From assembly GCA_030267565.1 (NCBI GenBank), contig BRXU01000032.1, positions 434,001 to 498,000 on the forward strand: DNA of 64,000 nt, given 5' to 3'. Each line of letters opens with the position of its first letter. Positions within the stretch are counted from its first letter, which is position 1. Positions 39,801 through 51,357 of the stretch are shown here, piece after piece. This stretch comes from Pleodorina starrii. Lineage: Eukaryota; Chlorophyta; Chlorophyceae; Chlamydomonadales; Volvocaceae. A model generated the notes under the pieces. The model was not told where the DNA came from. It made no database searches and saw only the letters and a program-made list of their open reading frames with translations. The position numbers were made by a program, and so were the translations under genes.

Positions 39801-42800
39801 CACAAGAGTCAAGTGAGGTGGCAGGAGGCTCGCGCAGACAGCAGCACGACAAAGTGAAGTGCACACACGGCATGCACCGCACGGCACGGCACGGCACGGC
39901 ATGGAGCCCATCGTTCGCCCGTCATTCGCCCGTCAGTCGGATGCGACGATTACAAGGGGGACCGGTTGTCACACCGTCATTCGCCCGCCAGTTGGGTACG
40001 GTACGGCAGCGCGCACATTCATTTGACGTCTGGCATGGTTTCTGATGGGAAACGGTGATGGTGTTGTGTTGATGGTTTTCATGTGAATTTATTGCGCGCA
40101 GCGATGCACAGCATGGGGTTGGAATGTGCGTGTACCGAATGCGCTTCTGGCTTTGGACGGCGAAGGGTGATTTGAGCAACGCGTCGGGGTTTTGGAGCCG
40201 GGCACTTTCCACGCGGGATATCAACGCTCGCGATTCCTTTCCTCGGCATGCCATCTCTTTGTAAGCCTAATACGAATGACCCTACGACACCCGCAACGCA
40301 CTCCCGACACACACTGACGGGCTCAGGGGCTAAGTTCGGCATCATGGGTCTACTTCCTGCGATTGGGCCCCTTGCCCTTCTGTCCCATCTGAATACCCAA
40401 AGGAGTTATCCATGTCCGTCATATACACTTAATTTTACCGCATAATATTGTAATTTATATAATCGCGCTCATAGTCACCGCATGATGCACGTGAGACAAA
40501 CACCTCCCTCCCTCCGGCCAGAGCTCGACACCAAAATAAATAATGAAGGCTTTAGAGCTACTGAATCTATACCCGAATATATATGACCCGCTGCGGTCAG
40601 TCATTCATGCGCGTCATGCCGCATCAGTAATGCCGTACAGAACACGGCCACCCATCGCCGAATGTCACTGCGAGCTCGCACCACGCAGCAGCCCCTCTAA
40701 CGAACCTCCTTGTGCTCGGAGGCATTACTTTGAGCCACATCATATGCTTCTAATGTAACCTTACTCGTGTGAATCAGTTTGAGAGATGACATGCAAATGT
40801 TCTTTGTAAATCATTGAAGTTATGCAAGGCCGCCCTTGCAGTTTTCCTTGACAATGGCGAGGTCGCATCCAAACGACGATATCTCATTTTAGATATATAA
40901 TTTCTGTCCATTTGGTTGTAGGTGGATGAAGACGCAAGATACCGGGTTATCCAGCGCGAGTTACTTTACAGGTACTGGGACTGGTATTTATATCCGTACG
41001 CCATCTCCTCCTCCTCCAACTCCTCCGCCGCCGCCTTCACCGCCGCCCCCGCCGCCGCCTTCACCGCCGCCTCCGCCACCGCCTTCTCCATCGCCGCCTT
41101 CCCCAGAACCGCCTTCCCCCCTACCTCCTTCGCCGCCGCCTTCACCGCTGCCTCCATCGCCGCCTTCTCCAGAACCTCCTTCCCCAGAGCCGCCTTCCCC
41201 TCTTCCTACTTCGCCGCCGCCTTCACTGCCGCCTCCATCGCCACCTTCTTCAGAACTTCCTTCCCCAGAACCTCCTTCCCCTCTTCCACCTTCCCCTCCA
41301 CCACCGTCCCCCCTACCCCCTTCCCCAATACCCCCTTCCCCCTTACCGCCTTCCCCCCTACCGCCTTCTTCAGCACCGCCTTCTCCAAAACCTCCTTCCC
41401 CCAAACCGCCTTCCCCCCCATCTGCTTCTTCAGCACCGCCTTCCCCAAAACCTCCTTCCCCCAAACCGCCTTCCCCCCCATCTGCTTCTTCAGCACCGCC
41501 TTCCCCAAAACCTCCTTCCCCCAAACCGCCTTCCCCCCCATCTGCTTCTTCAGCACCGCCTTCTCAAAAACCTCCTTCCCCAACACCTCCATACCCCAAC
41601 CCGCCATCTGCATCACCACCGTTACCAAACCCGCCCTCCCCCTCACCTCTTCCTCCCCCACCTTCTCCCCTTCCTCCGTCACCCGACCCACTGTTTCCAC
41701 CTCCCCCACCTTCACCGTCTCCTTCCCCACCTTTTCCGTCTCCTTCGCCACCCTCCCCGTCTCCTTCCCCACCTTCCCCGTTTCCTTCCCCACCTTCCCC
41801 GTCTCCTTCCCCACCTCCACCATCTCCTTCCCCACCTCCACCGGCTTGCACTTTCGACATTGTCAATGTAAGTGCCGGCCAGTTTTGTACGGTTCCCCAG
41901 CCTTGTGCACAAGCATACAGTTTGGTTCCCATGAAGAGCAGTTAGGGCACCAGCGGCGCTGCGGCTCTTTCGTTGTGGCTGTTTCCCTAGCGACTGGTGA
42001 ACTTACGTACGTAGCTATGGCGTGATGAGTTGTACGGCCCCGGCGTGATGAGTTGTACGGCCCCGTCAGCTCAACAAGGCTGTGGAAAAATCGTGATAAG
42101 AAGGAAACAAAGGCCTACCGCCGCAATAAATAACATCTTTATGTACCTCGTCCTTTGCACTTGTTGCCAACAGTTGCATTCGCGCACCAATATAGACAAG
42201 CTCATTTACCTGATCGGATCGGACTTTCCGGATGGCAACGTGGCCGACATAGCCCACTTCTCGACCGACTGTAAGTACCTGCCTCGCTCGTAAGGGCTGT
42301 TTGCCTGCGATCCTGCCCGGAACGTGTCCCAGTATGACAGCAACTGCTGCTTCGTTTGCCTTTGTGCTGCACGTGATTGAATTCATGCCTGCACGCGAAC
42401 GTTGGTGCCCTGCTGATGCGTAGCACAGCACTCCCATCCCAATTGTTTCGAGGGTGGCATTGCGGTAATGCATCGCAGGTGACGATGACGGAGTTGCGGT
42501 GAGATCTTATTGAGGCGGTTGGGCGATGAGTAGAGTGAGGTGTCGGGCATATAAGCCATGGACAGTGACCTACCAGCCCCTTCTTGACACTCTGACAAGT
42601 TCGCATTTTCTCGGGAAATTGAATACAATGGGCGATCGAGGGATACAATGCACGCAGATAGATGGTGCAAACGCAACTTCGTACTGGAGATATGCCACAG
42701 TTCTATCTCCTTGCTACGTAGGCATGCCACATCCAAACATTGATGGACAACCCCAGCCCACCCAAGTCCACCTCCCACGTCTGCAAATACAGGACATAAT

Positions 42801-44321
42801 CCTTTACGTGCCCAAGTCAGATGGTGTGCCCTACTTCATACTGCTGACGTCAAGCACGGGATGTGGCGCGGGCGAAAGTGCCGACAGCTGGCAATGGGCG
42901 ACGCCGGAGAACTGTCCTGCCTTTTTCGGTAAGTTAGCCAACCAAGCCACTCGGTGCTGCTCCAAAGTGCTGAACTGCGGGTGTCTGCATGGGTCCCTCT
43001 TACCAAGGAAAGGAGAGATCGGAAAGTTTACGCTGGACCGTAAGCCCTAGCAGGGAGCAGTCTAATGCTTCATCGGCGGGAACAGCCCATTACCGCGGTG
43101 ACCGCATTTTTTACTAAGATGGGTTGCTTATCCCACCCCTCCGCGTCTGGGTACCCGCACGCATTCTTCCCAGATATGCCAGACACACCACTGTTGAACA
43201 GTTAACCGTATTGAGTTTTACCAGTGCAGGGGGCACGGACATGGCTGAAGAGTAATCATGCGATCACCTGCTGTTCGTCCCACACCAGGGCCCCCATCGG
43301 CCACCCAACAGTCTGCGAAGGCCGGGATCGAACTCATGACCACCATTTCAGTGCCCTAACTCTCAGGCACATCCTAATATTCGCCATACATACGCGTGCG
43401 CAACCGATAACAGGTTTTAACACATGTGTATCTAAAGGCACGGTAGCAGAGAGATGAGAGTTGCGGCAAAGCGTACTCGACTTCACTGCGCATTACGTAA
43501 TAATGTCACCATGAACGGCTGCTAGCTGCCCTCCATATATGCGTAACCTTCGTTCCCCGCCACCTACAGATGCGTCCCTCAGGCCGCCATCATCGAAAAA
43601 TCCTCCCTCGCCCGCTCCTCCTTCTCCATCACCGCCACCACGTCCACCACCACCACCGCCACCGAGCCCACCACCACCACCACCGCCGAGTCCAGAACCA
43701 TCACCGCCACCGAGTCCACAACCACCGAAGCCACCAAGTCCACAACCACCACCGCCACCGAGTCCAGAACCATCACCGCCACCGACTCCACAACCACCGA
43801 AGCCACCAAGTCCACAACCACCGAAGCCACCATCCAGACCACCACCCACGCCGCCGTCGCCGGGGCCCCCTCCTTTGCGGCGGCCACCATCGCCTAAACC
43901 CCCTTCGCCTAGGCCACCAACATCCTCGGCGGCATCCAGCAAGACCACGGATGTCAACCTCGGCACGGATGGAACCGACGTGCAATCCGGTGGCAGCACC
44001 AGTAGCGGCGATTTGCAAGAGCAGGCAACACTCGCACCGGCGGCCCTCTCGTCTGCCTCCGAAAACAGCAACGCAGGCTCAAGCAACAGCGGCGCTTGGA
44101 TCAGGCCGGCAATCATCGCTGGAGCGACGTCCGGCGGACTGGCGCTCGTGGGCTTGCTTGTGCTTGTCGTAGCAGTCGTGAAAACACGCCGGAGGGCGAA
44201 AGTTGCACCAATCGGCGGCTTGCAGGCGCCCGAGGAGGCCCCACCTCAGACGGTCGGAAGCCATCGCCGGATTGCTTGGAAGGAGCTGGCAGGACAAAGT
44301 GGGGTTCGTAGCAATGCGTAG
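36825..44321 (+). CDS. Gene B: PAN-like / Pro-rich / transmembrane surface protein (5' end unresolved)
   Basis: Exons 36825-36945, 37044-37135, 37882-38053, 40922-41867, 42174-42270, 42701-42928 and 43570-44321 have GT-AG borders and agree in phase throughout (about 800 residues). Order: PAN-like module 1 ([33 protein letters not shown]); module 2 ([31 protein letters not shown]); about 290 residues of SPPP-type linker; a short Cys-containing region of unknown fold ([26 protein letters not shown]); a second SPPP/EPSPPP linker; a Ser-rich stalk; a transmembrane helix ([20 protein letters not shown]) followed by KTRRRAK stop-transfer residues; and a 47-residue cytoplasmic tail ending SGVRSNA. 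Likely an outward-facing, cell-surface-anchored matrix protein or receptor. No signal peptide found, so 5' exons are missing from the model. Confidence 0.75.
38054..40921 (+). other. Gene B intron, 2.9 kb
   Basis: Separates the halves of the second PAN-like module at the same codon as in gene A. The first 90 or so bases are alignable with the gene A intron. The rest holds pyrimidine-rich tracts (38.82-38.94 kb) and a short ACGGC microsatellite (about 39880-39903), with no recognisable gene. Confidence 0.55.
40922..41867 (+). repeat. Coding Pro-rich tandem repeats in gene B linker
   Basis: Internal repeats within the linker exon. A 60-base block encoding [19 protein letters not shown] is repeated three times at about 41370-41560, and a 15-18-base SPSPPSP block recurs near 41700-41840. 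The antisense and +1 frames stay open only because of this composition. Confidence 0.8.
43023..43371 (-). mobile_element. SINE-like repeat, copy 2 with tRNA-like head (in gene B intron)
   Basis: Read on the minus strand, the head shows GAGTTAGGGCACTG, a short spacer, then GGTCATGAGTTCGATCCCGG, close to a tRNA gene's B box (GGTTCGANTCC) with an A-box-like stretch upstream. The remaining 300 bases match copy 1 at 18918-19249. It is antisense to gene B, in the last intron. tRNA derivation is inferred from the box pattern. Confidence 0.55.
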
Positions 44322-46600
44322 CTGTGGATGTTTTTGTACTACTCATGTGCAGAGGCAGATTACTAACAGGGAGTCCCGGGACGCCGTGTCCCGCCTTCCC
44401 TACTTGCTGCCGAACGATATGCGTTCCTGCATATGTAGGTCGCTTGTCTTCGTTCTTAGCCATTTGTTATTTGCAGGGTGGACGCCGCACGCTCGTTGAC
44501 GCTCTCTGCTAGTGAAAGGGGGCAATCAATGTGTCGTGCGCAGGATCGATGGAGCCGGGTGTCAGGGTTGCTTGCTTGGTTTGTATGTGGGCTGCTATCT
44601 AGAGTATGCACGCATGCGCGTGGTTGTATACGTATGTCAGCAGCAAGGGGCTGGAGCACCAGAACCGGTTCAGCAGCAGCAAGTTCATCCCGAGCAGCAG
44701 CAGCAGCAGCAGGGCTTATTCCAGCACGCATTAGTATGCACCCTTGCGCGTCTTGAGAGCAATCGATATGACGAATGGCGGCTAGCTAAACTGTTTCAAA
44801 TAAATTATGAAGCGAGCATGTACGTATTCCGACACGTGCAGCGGTGGTTTGTGTGGGCGACTTGGATCCAACGAAGGACGGAGTCCTACTTATTACAGAA
44901 AGATATAATTGTTGTAGCTTGCCCTTTATATATCTTGCTCAGTGCGATTGACATTGCACGCATGCCCGTGCTGCGGCGGCTTGGAACGAGTACTGCAATT
45001 CCAGCCGGCCTAACGACGCGGTTGGGTTGGCCCCGATAATCTCCCAAAATGTAATCAACGCCTTATCCAAAAGGGATAGAGCGTGGGGATGTTGGGGGAC
45101 GATGATAGCAGGTACTGTGGGTGGGGAAGCTGCACCTCCTTTGTGACGGGTGCCAACGGAGGCGAACGAACGGTGGGACGTCATTCGCTCGTCTTATCCG
45201 TTTTAGTTACCGCACACATGATGTATTTTGGAGATGAAGTCACCGTCAGGGTGCAAATGGAGGCAGCGCTGCTGGGGGGCCACCAGTCTCGGCGTTCACG
45301 GCATTAATGTTTTCCTTGCTTGCGGGCACACCAAGTCGAGGCTCTCTTACCGGGAGAAGGGTGTGTGCCGGCTAGAGCAGCACAGCGTATGCCCAATCAT
45401 TTGTGGTCCGCATGGAAATAAAATCCAGGCGGTGGCGTGAATGAACGCCATGCCCCTCCGCCTCTCCCCGCGGCCGTTGTGCCCGCAGCCGTTGAGTCTG
45501 CAGGCAGCATTACCATCTCCGCCGTCGCCGGAGCTATGGCATGCACCGTAACTACGGTCATGACCGTGCTCGAGCACGGTCCCCAATAAATACCGCAACT
45601 ACGGTCAAGACCGTGCTGAGCATGCTCAAGCGTGCTAAGCCACGCCAGTGCAGATTTAGCCTGCCAAAATGCAGTGATAACGTTTCTATAGCTAGTGCAA
45701 CCATATATTCCGACACAATTGGGGATCTGTCCATCCCTTGCTGGTGTTGTTTTGCTCAAGTGCACTTCATCCCAGCCATGCTCTGTGTGATGGCCGCCCT
45801 AGCTAGGCCTGTATGCCGGCAATCCTGCATTTATAGGTCATGTGCAAGGCATAGACCGCGCGAGCATGGCGGTTCCCTGTGTCTAGCAACGCAGAGCACG
45901 TTGTCAAAGTAGGCGCTTCCCTGTGCCGCCTGAGCACGGTCCATGCCAAACAGCCGAGAGCTGATGCCCGGGCTCCGGTCAACGACGCGGTATGAGCGCA
46001 GGCGGGGAGGAGTAAACAAACCGAGCTAGCAAAATATAAAGAACTCACCCAAACTAAAGCCAGGCGAGAGCAAGAAAACCGGGAGCAACCACCCGGCACC
46101 CCCCGTTGGCGGCGAAAGGCCATCGTACACGTAAGGCCCTCCGCTTTCTGCGCCCCAAAACTAATTTGGAGCCGTTGGAAGTCTAAAAATTAAGCTTTGG
46201 TGCGCCTCGCGCGCCTTTACAGCTCACTCACAACGCCGACAAGGCGACTTCCCTTCCAACGGGAGCCCAACAAACCCACACCGGGCACGGCGCCCACGAC
46301 TGCAACGACTGCGCCGGGTACCCCGGAGCAACCAAAGCCCCGACCGAAGCTGACCTTCCGTGTCTGACACCTGCTCTTAGATCGACGTAACCCCGGACGA
46401 GAACTCCCTCAACTGCACCGACTGAGCCCTACCGACGACTGACAGCGAAGCCTGCCCAGCCCGGCTCGATTGCCCTGCAACTACTCGCTAACTACTAAAC
46501 TTCCGAACGGCGGAGTGACTACCGAACTAAACAGCAGCTGCCACCAAGCACAAGGACCGGGACCTGAAAACGAAGAAAACGCTACCGACGCGGCCACCCA
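44322..46600. other. Interval between gene B and the recombinase remnant
   Basis: Holds a CAG run (about 44690-44710) inside an unrecognised 175-codon frame, palindromes near 45.55 kb and otherwise no recognisable gene. Confidence 0.4.
45554..45580. other. Overlapping palindromes ACGGTCATGACCGT and ACCGTGCTCGAGCACGGT
   Basis: Two perfect palindromes, of 14 and 18 bases, share an ACCGT half-site. A degenerate second version lies about 35 bases downstream (CTACGGTCAAGACCGTGCT). Could be a protein-binding array or a transposon end; no element is delimited around it. Confidence 0.6.
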
Positions 46601-46669
46601 AAAGGGGAGAACGGGTTGTGGGGGTTGAGAAAGCCCCGCGGGACGCAGCCTACCCGGCCCCCCTCGCGA

Positions 46670-47816
46670 TCAACCGACGCACGCGTCCGACCCGACGCCG
46701 TCGCGCCTGCCAGGGGGCCCCCGGCTTCCCGCGGGGAACGTCTTAAAGCGCCCTCCCGCGGCCCTTCCGCCACGAGGACCGCGAGACACTGCACCCCCCA
46801 ACCCAGTCCCCAGCTCTGTCGAAACCACCACCCGTATACGCGCCCTCACTGCGGACTGCAAGTAACTGTACACGGCACTGGACCGCCAGCGACCGTGCTG
46901 CTGGATATCCTCAACACTAACCCCTGCATTATTGGCGGCCGCCGTGGCGCCGCCTTTCCGTAGACTGTGGGACGAGAAGCTCTGGAGGTCAACCTCCAAC
47001 CCCGGAACAGCCCCCTGCTGCAGGTCCACCAGCCGCTGCCGCAGGCGCCGGGTAAAGTCCGCCTTGCCCAGGCCCCTCCCCCACCTCAACGGGCCCTCCA
47101 GCCGTGCGAACAAAGGCGCCTCGGCGGTTGCTCCACGGTTGCGCGCCACCCCCAAGTGCCTGAGCACGACGCGGGCGACGGGCACTCCACTGCCTGAGAA
47201 GGGACAATTCGCTTCGACGCAGCATACCAAAGAAACCAATCACCAACCAGCAGGCATCCAGAGCACAAACGTCAGCCTCTGCGGGGAACGCGGCGGCCCG
47301 ACCCGCGAGGAAACCGACCAGCGCACGCAGCGCCGGGAGGGGAAGCGCCGCCTTGGCCGATGAACCGAGAGCCCGCGTAGGCTGCAGCACCGGCCGCGTG
47401 CGTAGTGCCCCTGCCAAGGCCGCGCGGACCTCCAGATCTTGCCGGATCGAAGCCGACGGTGGTACCCCGCGGGAGCGCTGCCAATCCGCCAGCGCGCTTA
47501 GCGTGCCCTCTTTTGTCGACCGGGCGTACCGGTCCCCCGCGTACGCGAGGAACAAACACACCTGTTTTCTGTTCAAATCCGCGCCAGGTGCGGAGGGTAA
47601 CACCACCTCGGCGGGCACCCCCAAGATTTGGGTGTCAAAGTTGACGAAGCGCTGCCGGCCCGAGTCGTAAGTGCCCCCCGAGCCCGCTGACACCGCACTC
47701 GCCCGCATGATCATCAGTCGGGTGGCCAACGCCAGGGCAGTCGGAGCCGGCCCGTCTGGAAAAGAGCCAGCTCGAACGAAGGACACAACGCCGCCGGCAT
47801 CAGAAGGGCTCATCAC
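46670..47816 (-). pseudogene. Tyrosine recombinase, frameshifted (DIRS/Crypton-like)
   Basis: The N-terminal part (47816 to about 47210) reads as a core-binding domain (SGRQRFVNFDTQILGVPAE, LFLAYAGDRYARSTKEGTLS), then GFFGMLRRSELSLLRQ with the box I Arg. The continuation lies in another frame (to 46670): HSLRKGGATAAANNAGVS (H-x-x-R box II), then GRWRSSAVYSYLQ with the nucleophile-candidate Tyr. So all catalytic residues exist, but one frameshift near 47.2 kb separates box I from box II. Tyrosine recombinases of this style mobilise DIRS, PAT and Crypton elements. No RT of the DIRS type is adjacent, so a Crypton or DIRS fragment is possible. Long overlapping antisense frames are shadows. Confidence 0.6.
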
Positions 47817-49249
47817 GGCTTTCCCACCTCCTCCGCCTCCGCTTCCGTCCCCATGTGAGACGAAGCTGCTGGCTAGCCACAGCTAGCTGGCACTTCGTTC
47901 AGCACACACGAAGACTGTTGTCACGCCCACTGAGGGTACGAACGGTAACGCACTGGACACCCTATCTCGCAAGGCACTGGCGGGAATGGAGAGACAGGTG
48001 TTTACACGACATTTCATGAACATTGGCCCCCCCGTAATTGGCCCGGTGCATGTTCGGGGGTGGCCTGAAAGAAAACTCGCTTTTAGCTGGTGGGCAATTT
48101 CATGTGAAGCGCACAGATAAGTTACTAGTACGTTTGGGGCTCGCCGTTGATAGCTCTTGCAGAACCCGAGTGTGCCCACTGCCCAACCCAAGTGAACACA
48201 CAAGTAAGCACCACCCTGGCACGGACCAAGGCGGCCCGGCAGCGCCACGCACGTACGATGAATGATGCTGTCATGCCCCAACGCTGGCAGGCATGTGCCC
48301 GCGACTCTGGGTAAGCGGACAGCAGCGAAGCCAAGCCATTGCGGACGTCCGCGATCGGCTTTCGGGCTTCGGCACCTAGCTGAGGTCTGCAGACCATAGC
48401 TAGGTGTTGATTTCCAACGGCACGCACGCCGTTTGGACGGTAGCCGCGAGAGCTGCCGCATCGCTGCCACGGAGCAGCTCAGGACCTAGGCCAGGTCCTC
48501 GCGCCACGAGGCGCTCAACACTCTGGAGGCTTTAGAAGACGCAATGTCAGCCTTCCGGCTCGCCGACGACTTTGACGTGGACGACGAGTATGATGCCCCG
48601 CGCGAGACGGGGCTCCTACCTCGCGTGCCTGCGTCGCCAGCCGACCGGCGACATCTTAGCGCTTTGAACAGGGTCGGGCCACAAGACGCCCGGGCCACAC
48701 AGGTCCGCCTGGCGGGCGGCCTGAGCCCTCGCGAGTCGTGACGGCCAACCCGAGCTCGTCACTCAGCCTCTGCCACCTGCCTGAACCAACCAACGGTGGC
48801 ACCCCCATCCGCCAGCAGTCGCCTCCTTCTGGCGCCGGCTCCCGCCTCTTTCTCTGCAGCCTGCGGAGCATCCACGGCGCCCAACCACCACGTCCACGTT
48901 CTCCCCCGTCACCCCTGCCTTCCCCGGGGTCTCTGGAGGGCGGCTGGCCGCTCATGGCGGCCGCTGCCGCTCTTAACCCCTATGGAGGCGGCTTTGAGGC
49001 TCTGACGGCCTTGGAGGCGCCCGCCGCCGCCCTCGAGGCGGCAGGCGGGCGCCCCCGGGCAGTGGGAGCTGCGGAGCCGGAGATAGCAGCGGAGACGGGG
49101 GAGCGCGACGCTGCAACCATGCGAGCCGCGGCGACGGGTTTAGGGTTTAGGGGCTACCGCGGTGCCTCCTCACACGCCCTTGTCCGTCTACCACACGGCG
49201 GACGGACAAAGATGGTCGCACAGGGTAGAGGTTTGAGGGCTCGAGCCCC
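47817..49249. other. Interval before the gypsy element
   Basis: A short plus-strand frame at 48544-48741 (AFRLADDFDVDDEYDAPRE) looks protein-like but matches nothing that I know. TTTAGGGTTTAGGG occurs at about 49138. No LTR recognised. Confidence 0.35.
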
Positions 49250-49517
49250 TTGGGGATCGAGCCCGGGCTGCGGGGGAACAGCGGTGTGGGACGGGGGAAC
49301 CTCCTGCTGCAAGGGGACAGCCCGGGGTTTGTTTTTGACGCCCCGCGCGTGCAGTTGCCTGCGGGGGGCCCGGCGGAGGGCATGGTCAGGACTGTGCTGG
49401 GTTACCGAGAGGTGGCACAGGGGGGCGCGCGCCTGCATGCGAGCGTGCAGGATGATCAGGATCAGGAAGGGGCAGATCGCGAGTACGTAGACAGGCTCAT
49501 GGCCCGACTGCACGCTA

Positions 49518-51357
49518 GTGGCGCGATTGGCACCAGGCCGGTGGCGCGCGGAACGGGTCCTCCGGTGGGCCCGCCTGCGCGGGATGCTGATGAGCTGCAG
49601 GCCGTACTGCACGCCCTGCGGTCCATTGGTTGCATTCCCCACGCAACCCAGCGCCCCCGCGACGGCGCGGGAGGGGGGCACGAGCGCCGGGAGTCGCACG
49701 GCGAATACGCTGCCGCCGCCCATGATAGGACAGACTCCAACGGGGTTGGGGGCCGGCCAGGATCTGCAAATGGAAGCCGCCAGTTTCGGACCCGGTCCAG
49801 ATACGCCCCCCGATCTGCTCTGGACTGTTGGGCAGGTGGACACCATCCTCTCTTACAACCAGCAGCGGATTGCTAGGGGGGGCCGTGTCGCGCAGCTGTA
49901 TGCCCTTGCGAGCCGGCGCACTCTGCCCGATACGCCCACATCCAATCACTTAGTCGGGCTTCCACTACCCACACAGGCGGATCCTGCGATTTTGACAATT
50001 TCCTTAATGTTGTCCAACGTCCCCTATGCCTCCTCCGAGCGGGGTTGCACGGAGGCCGAGCTCTACTGGGTGGAGCTCCGCCATTATTTCAACAGGACCT
50101 GCCCGCCGGTACCTCGCCGCGCCACGCTGCCCGCGGGTGCGGTGGGGCTGGGGGCCCCACTTGCGGCACCGCCACCGCAAGCGGCCAATGCCACCCCGCC
50201 AACAGGGGCCCCCTCATCCGGAGGTGCGCCGCCGACGCCGCCCACGCCGCCGCCTGGCCAAATTCCCCACCACCTCCATCTCCGTTGCCGTCCCCCTCCG
50301 GCGCCTCGCCGTCTGTGACACCAGCCGCGACGACGACGCCGTCGGACATGTCGGCCGGCGTGCAACGCCGGCCGGTCGAGATCGTCGCCCTTCCCCAGGA
50401 CGACTGGGAGCCAGCCAAGCCCGTCCAGGGCCAGGGCTACGAATTCGATGGCAAGCCCCAGAACCATACGGCGTTCAAGTCAAGGTAGAAAATTATCTCG
50501 TCACCGCGCTGGGGCCACGGTCTAGTGCTCGCTACAAGCACGCTGATTGCAAGCACGTCGTAACCGTGCTCGTCAGCATGTTCCTCAAGGCGGACAGCCC
50601 GCCCCGGCGTACATAAACGTAGCAGCGCATCGGCGAGCTGTTCGACGATCATTTCGCCGAGTACAAGGCCGCTGGCGGGGATGCGGCGCTCTACCGCGGT
50701 CAGGCAGCGCCGCGAGAGGGCGCGCGCAACTTCGTCGACTTCTGGCTCGCCAACGTGCTACAGATCACGGCTGGCAACGGCGCCGTTATCGAGCAGGAGT
50801 ACGACGCGTACGTGTACCCAGTCGGAGTGGACCCAAACACCGCCGTCACCGAGTTCACCAGCCGGTTTTCGCTGCTGCCCGCTGAGACGTACGCCGAGCC
50901 TAGGAAGGCGCAATGGTTCCTGCGTGCTGCCATCCGCGCTCTTGCCGGCTACAAGCAGCTGAATGAAGCGGTCCTGCGCCTCCGGACCGAAGACACGTTC
51001 CACCTGCTCACGCTCCGGCAGGCGGCCAACATCATCGGCGCCATGGTGGGGGGATCGGGGCTCTCCGGCTTGCAGCAGCGGCCTCCACACACGCTCAAGG
51101 AGGATGACGACGGCGTCGGCGGCGGCAGCGGCCGGGGTACAGGTGGCGGCAGCAGTGCCACAGTCGGCGGTGGCCCCAGCGGCAACAGCAGCGGCGGCAA
51201 CCGTAATGGGACAGGCGGCGGAGGCGGCCGCAAGAACCAGACGGTCAACACGTTGGCGCCGTCCGGCAACAGGTCCAAGGGCAACGCCGCCGGCGCCGAG
51301 CCCGACCAGGCCACAATGGCGGCGGCCGCGGCGGCAGACAGGATCTGCCCCGGGTAG
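49518..51357 (+). pseudogene. Gypsy gag remnant
   Basis: Coherent protein-like pieces appear in changing frames. One (49518-50318) contains AILTISLMLSNVPYASSE. Another ends near 50590 (VENYLVTALGPRSSARYKHA). A third runs from just after TAA and TAG at about 50615 to 51357 (FDDHFAEYKAAGGDAALY, TFHLLTLRQAANIIG). Between 51345 and 51410 a third frame reads KTCGLHPFLGSNHKQRHC, a Cys/His arrangement (C-x2-H, H-x4-C) like a nucleocapsid zinc knuckle. The frame changes mean at least three lesions. Assignment as gag rests on position upstream of protease and the knuckle. Confidence 0.5.

Noticed and set aside
40988..41841. Minus-strand Gly/Glu-rich ORFs opposite gene B
   Set aside because: Antisense by-products of the SPPP repeats.
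43300..43375. A functional tRNA gene
   Set aside because: The B box and head are tRNA-like, but no acceptor stem or anticodon arm can be folded, and the sequence continues as a dispersed repeat.
43493..44116. Minus-strand Gly-rich 207-codon ORF
   Set aside because: Antisense of the gene B terminal exon, whose transmembrane helix and in-phase splice support the plus strand.
44512..45039. 175-codon ORF with a Gln run
   Set aside because: The Gln stretch is a CAG microsatellite, and the rest shows no domain, splice signal or relation to neighbours.
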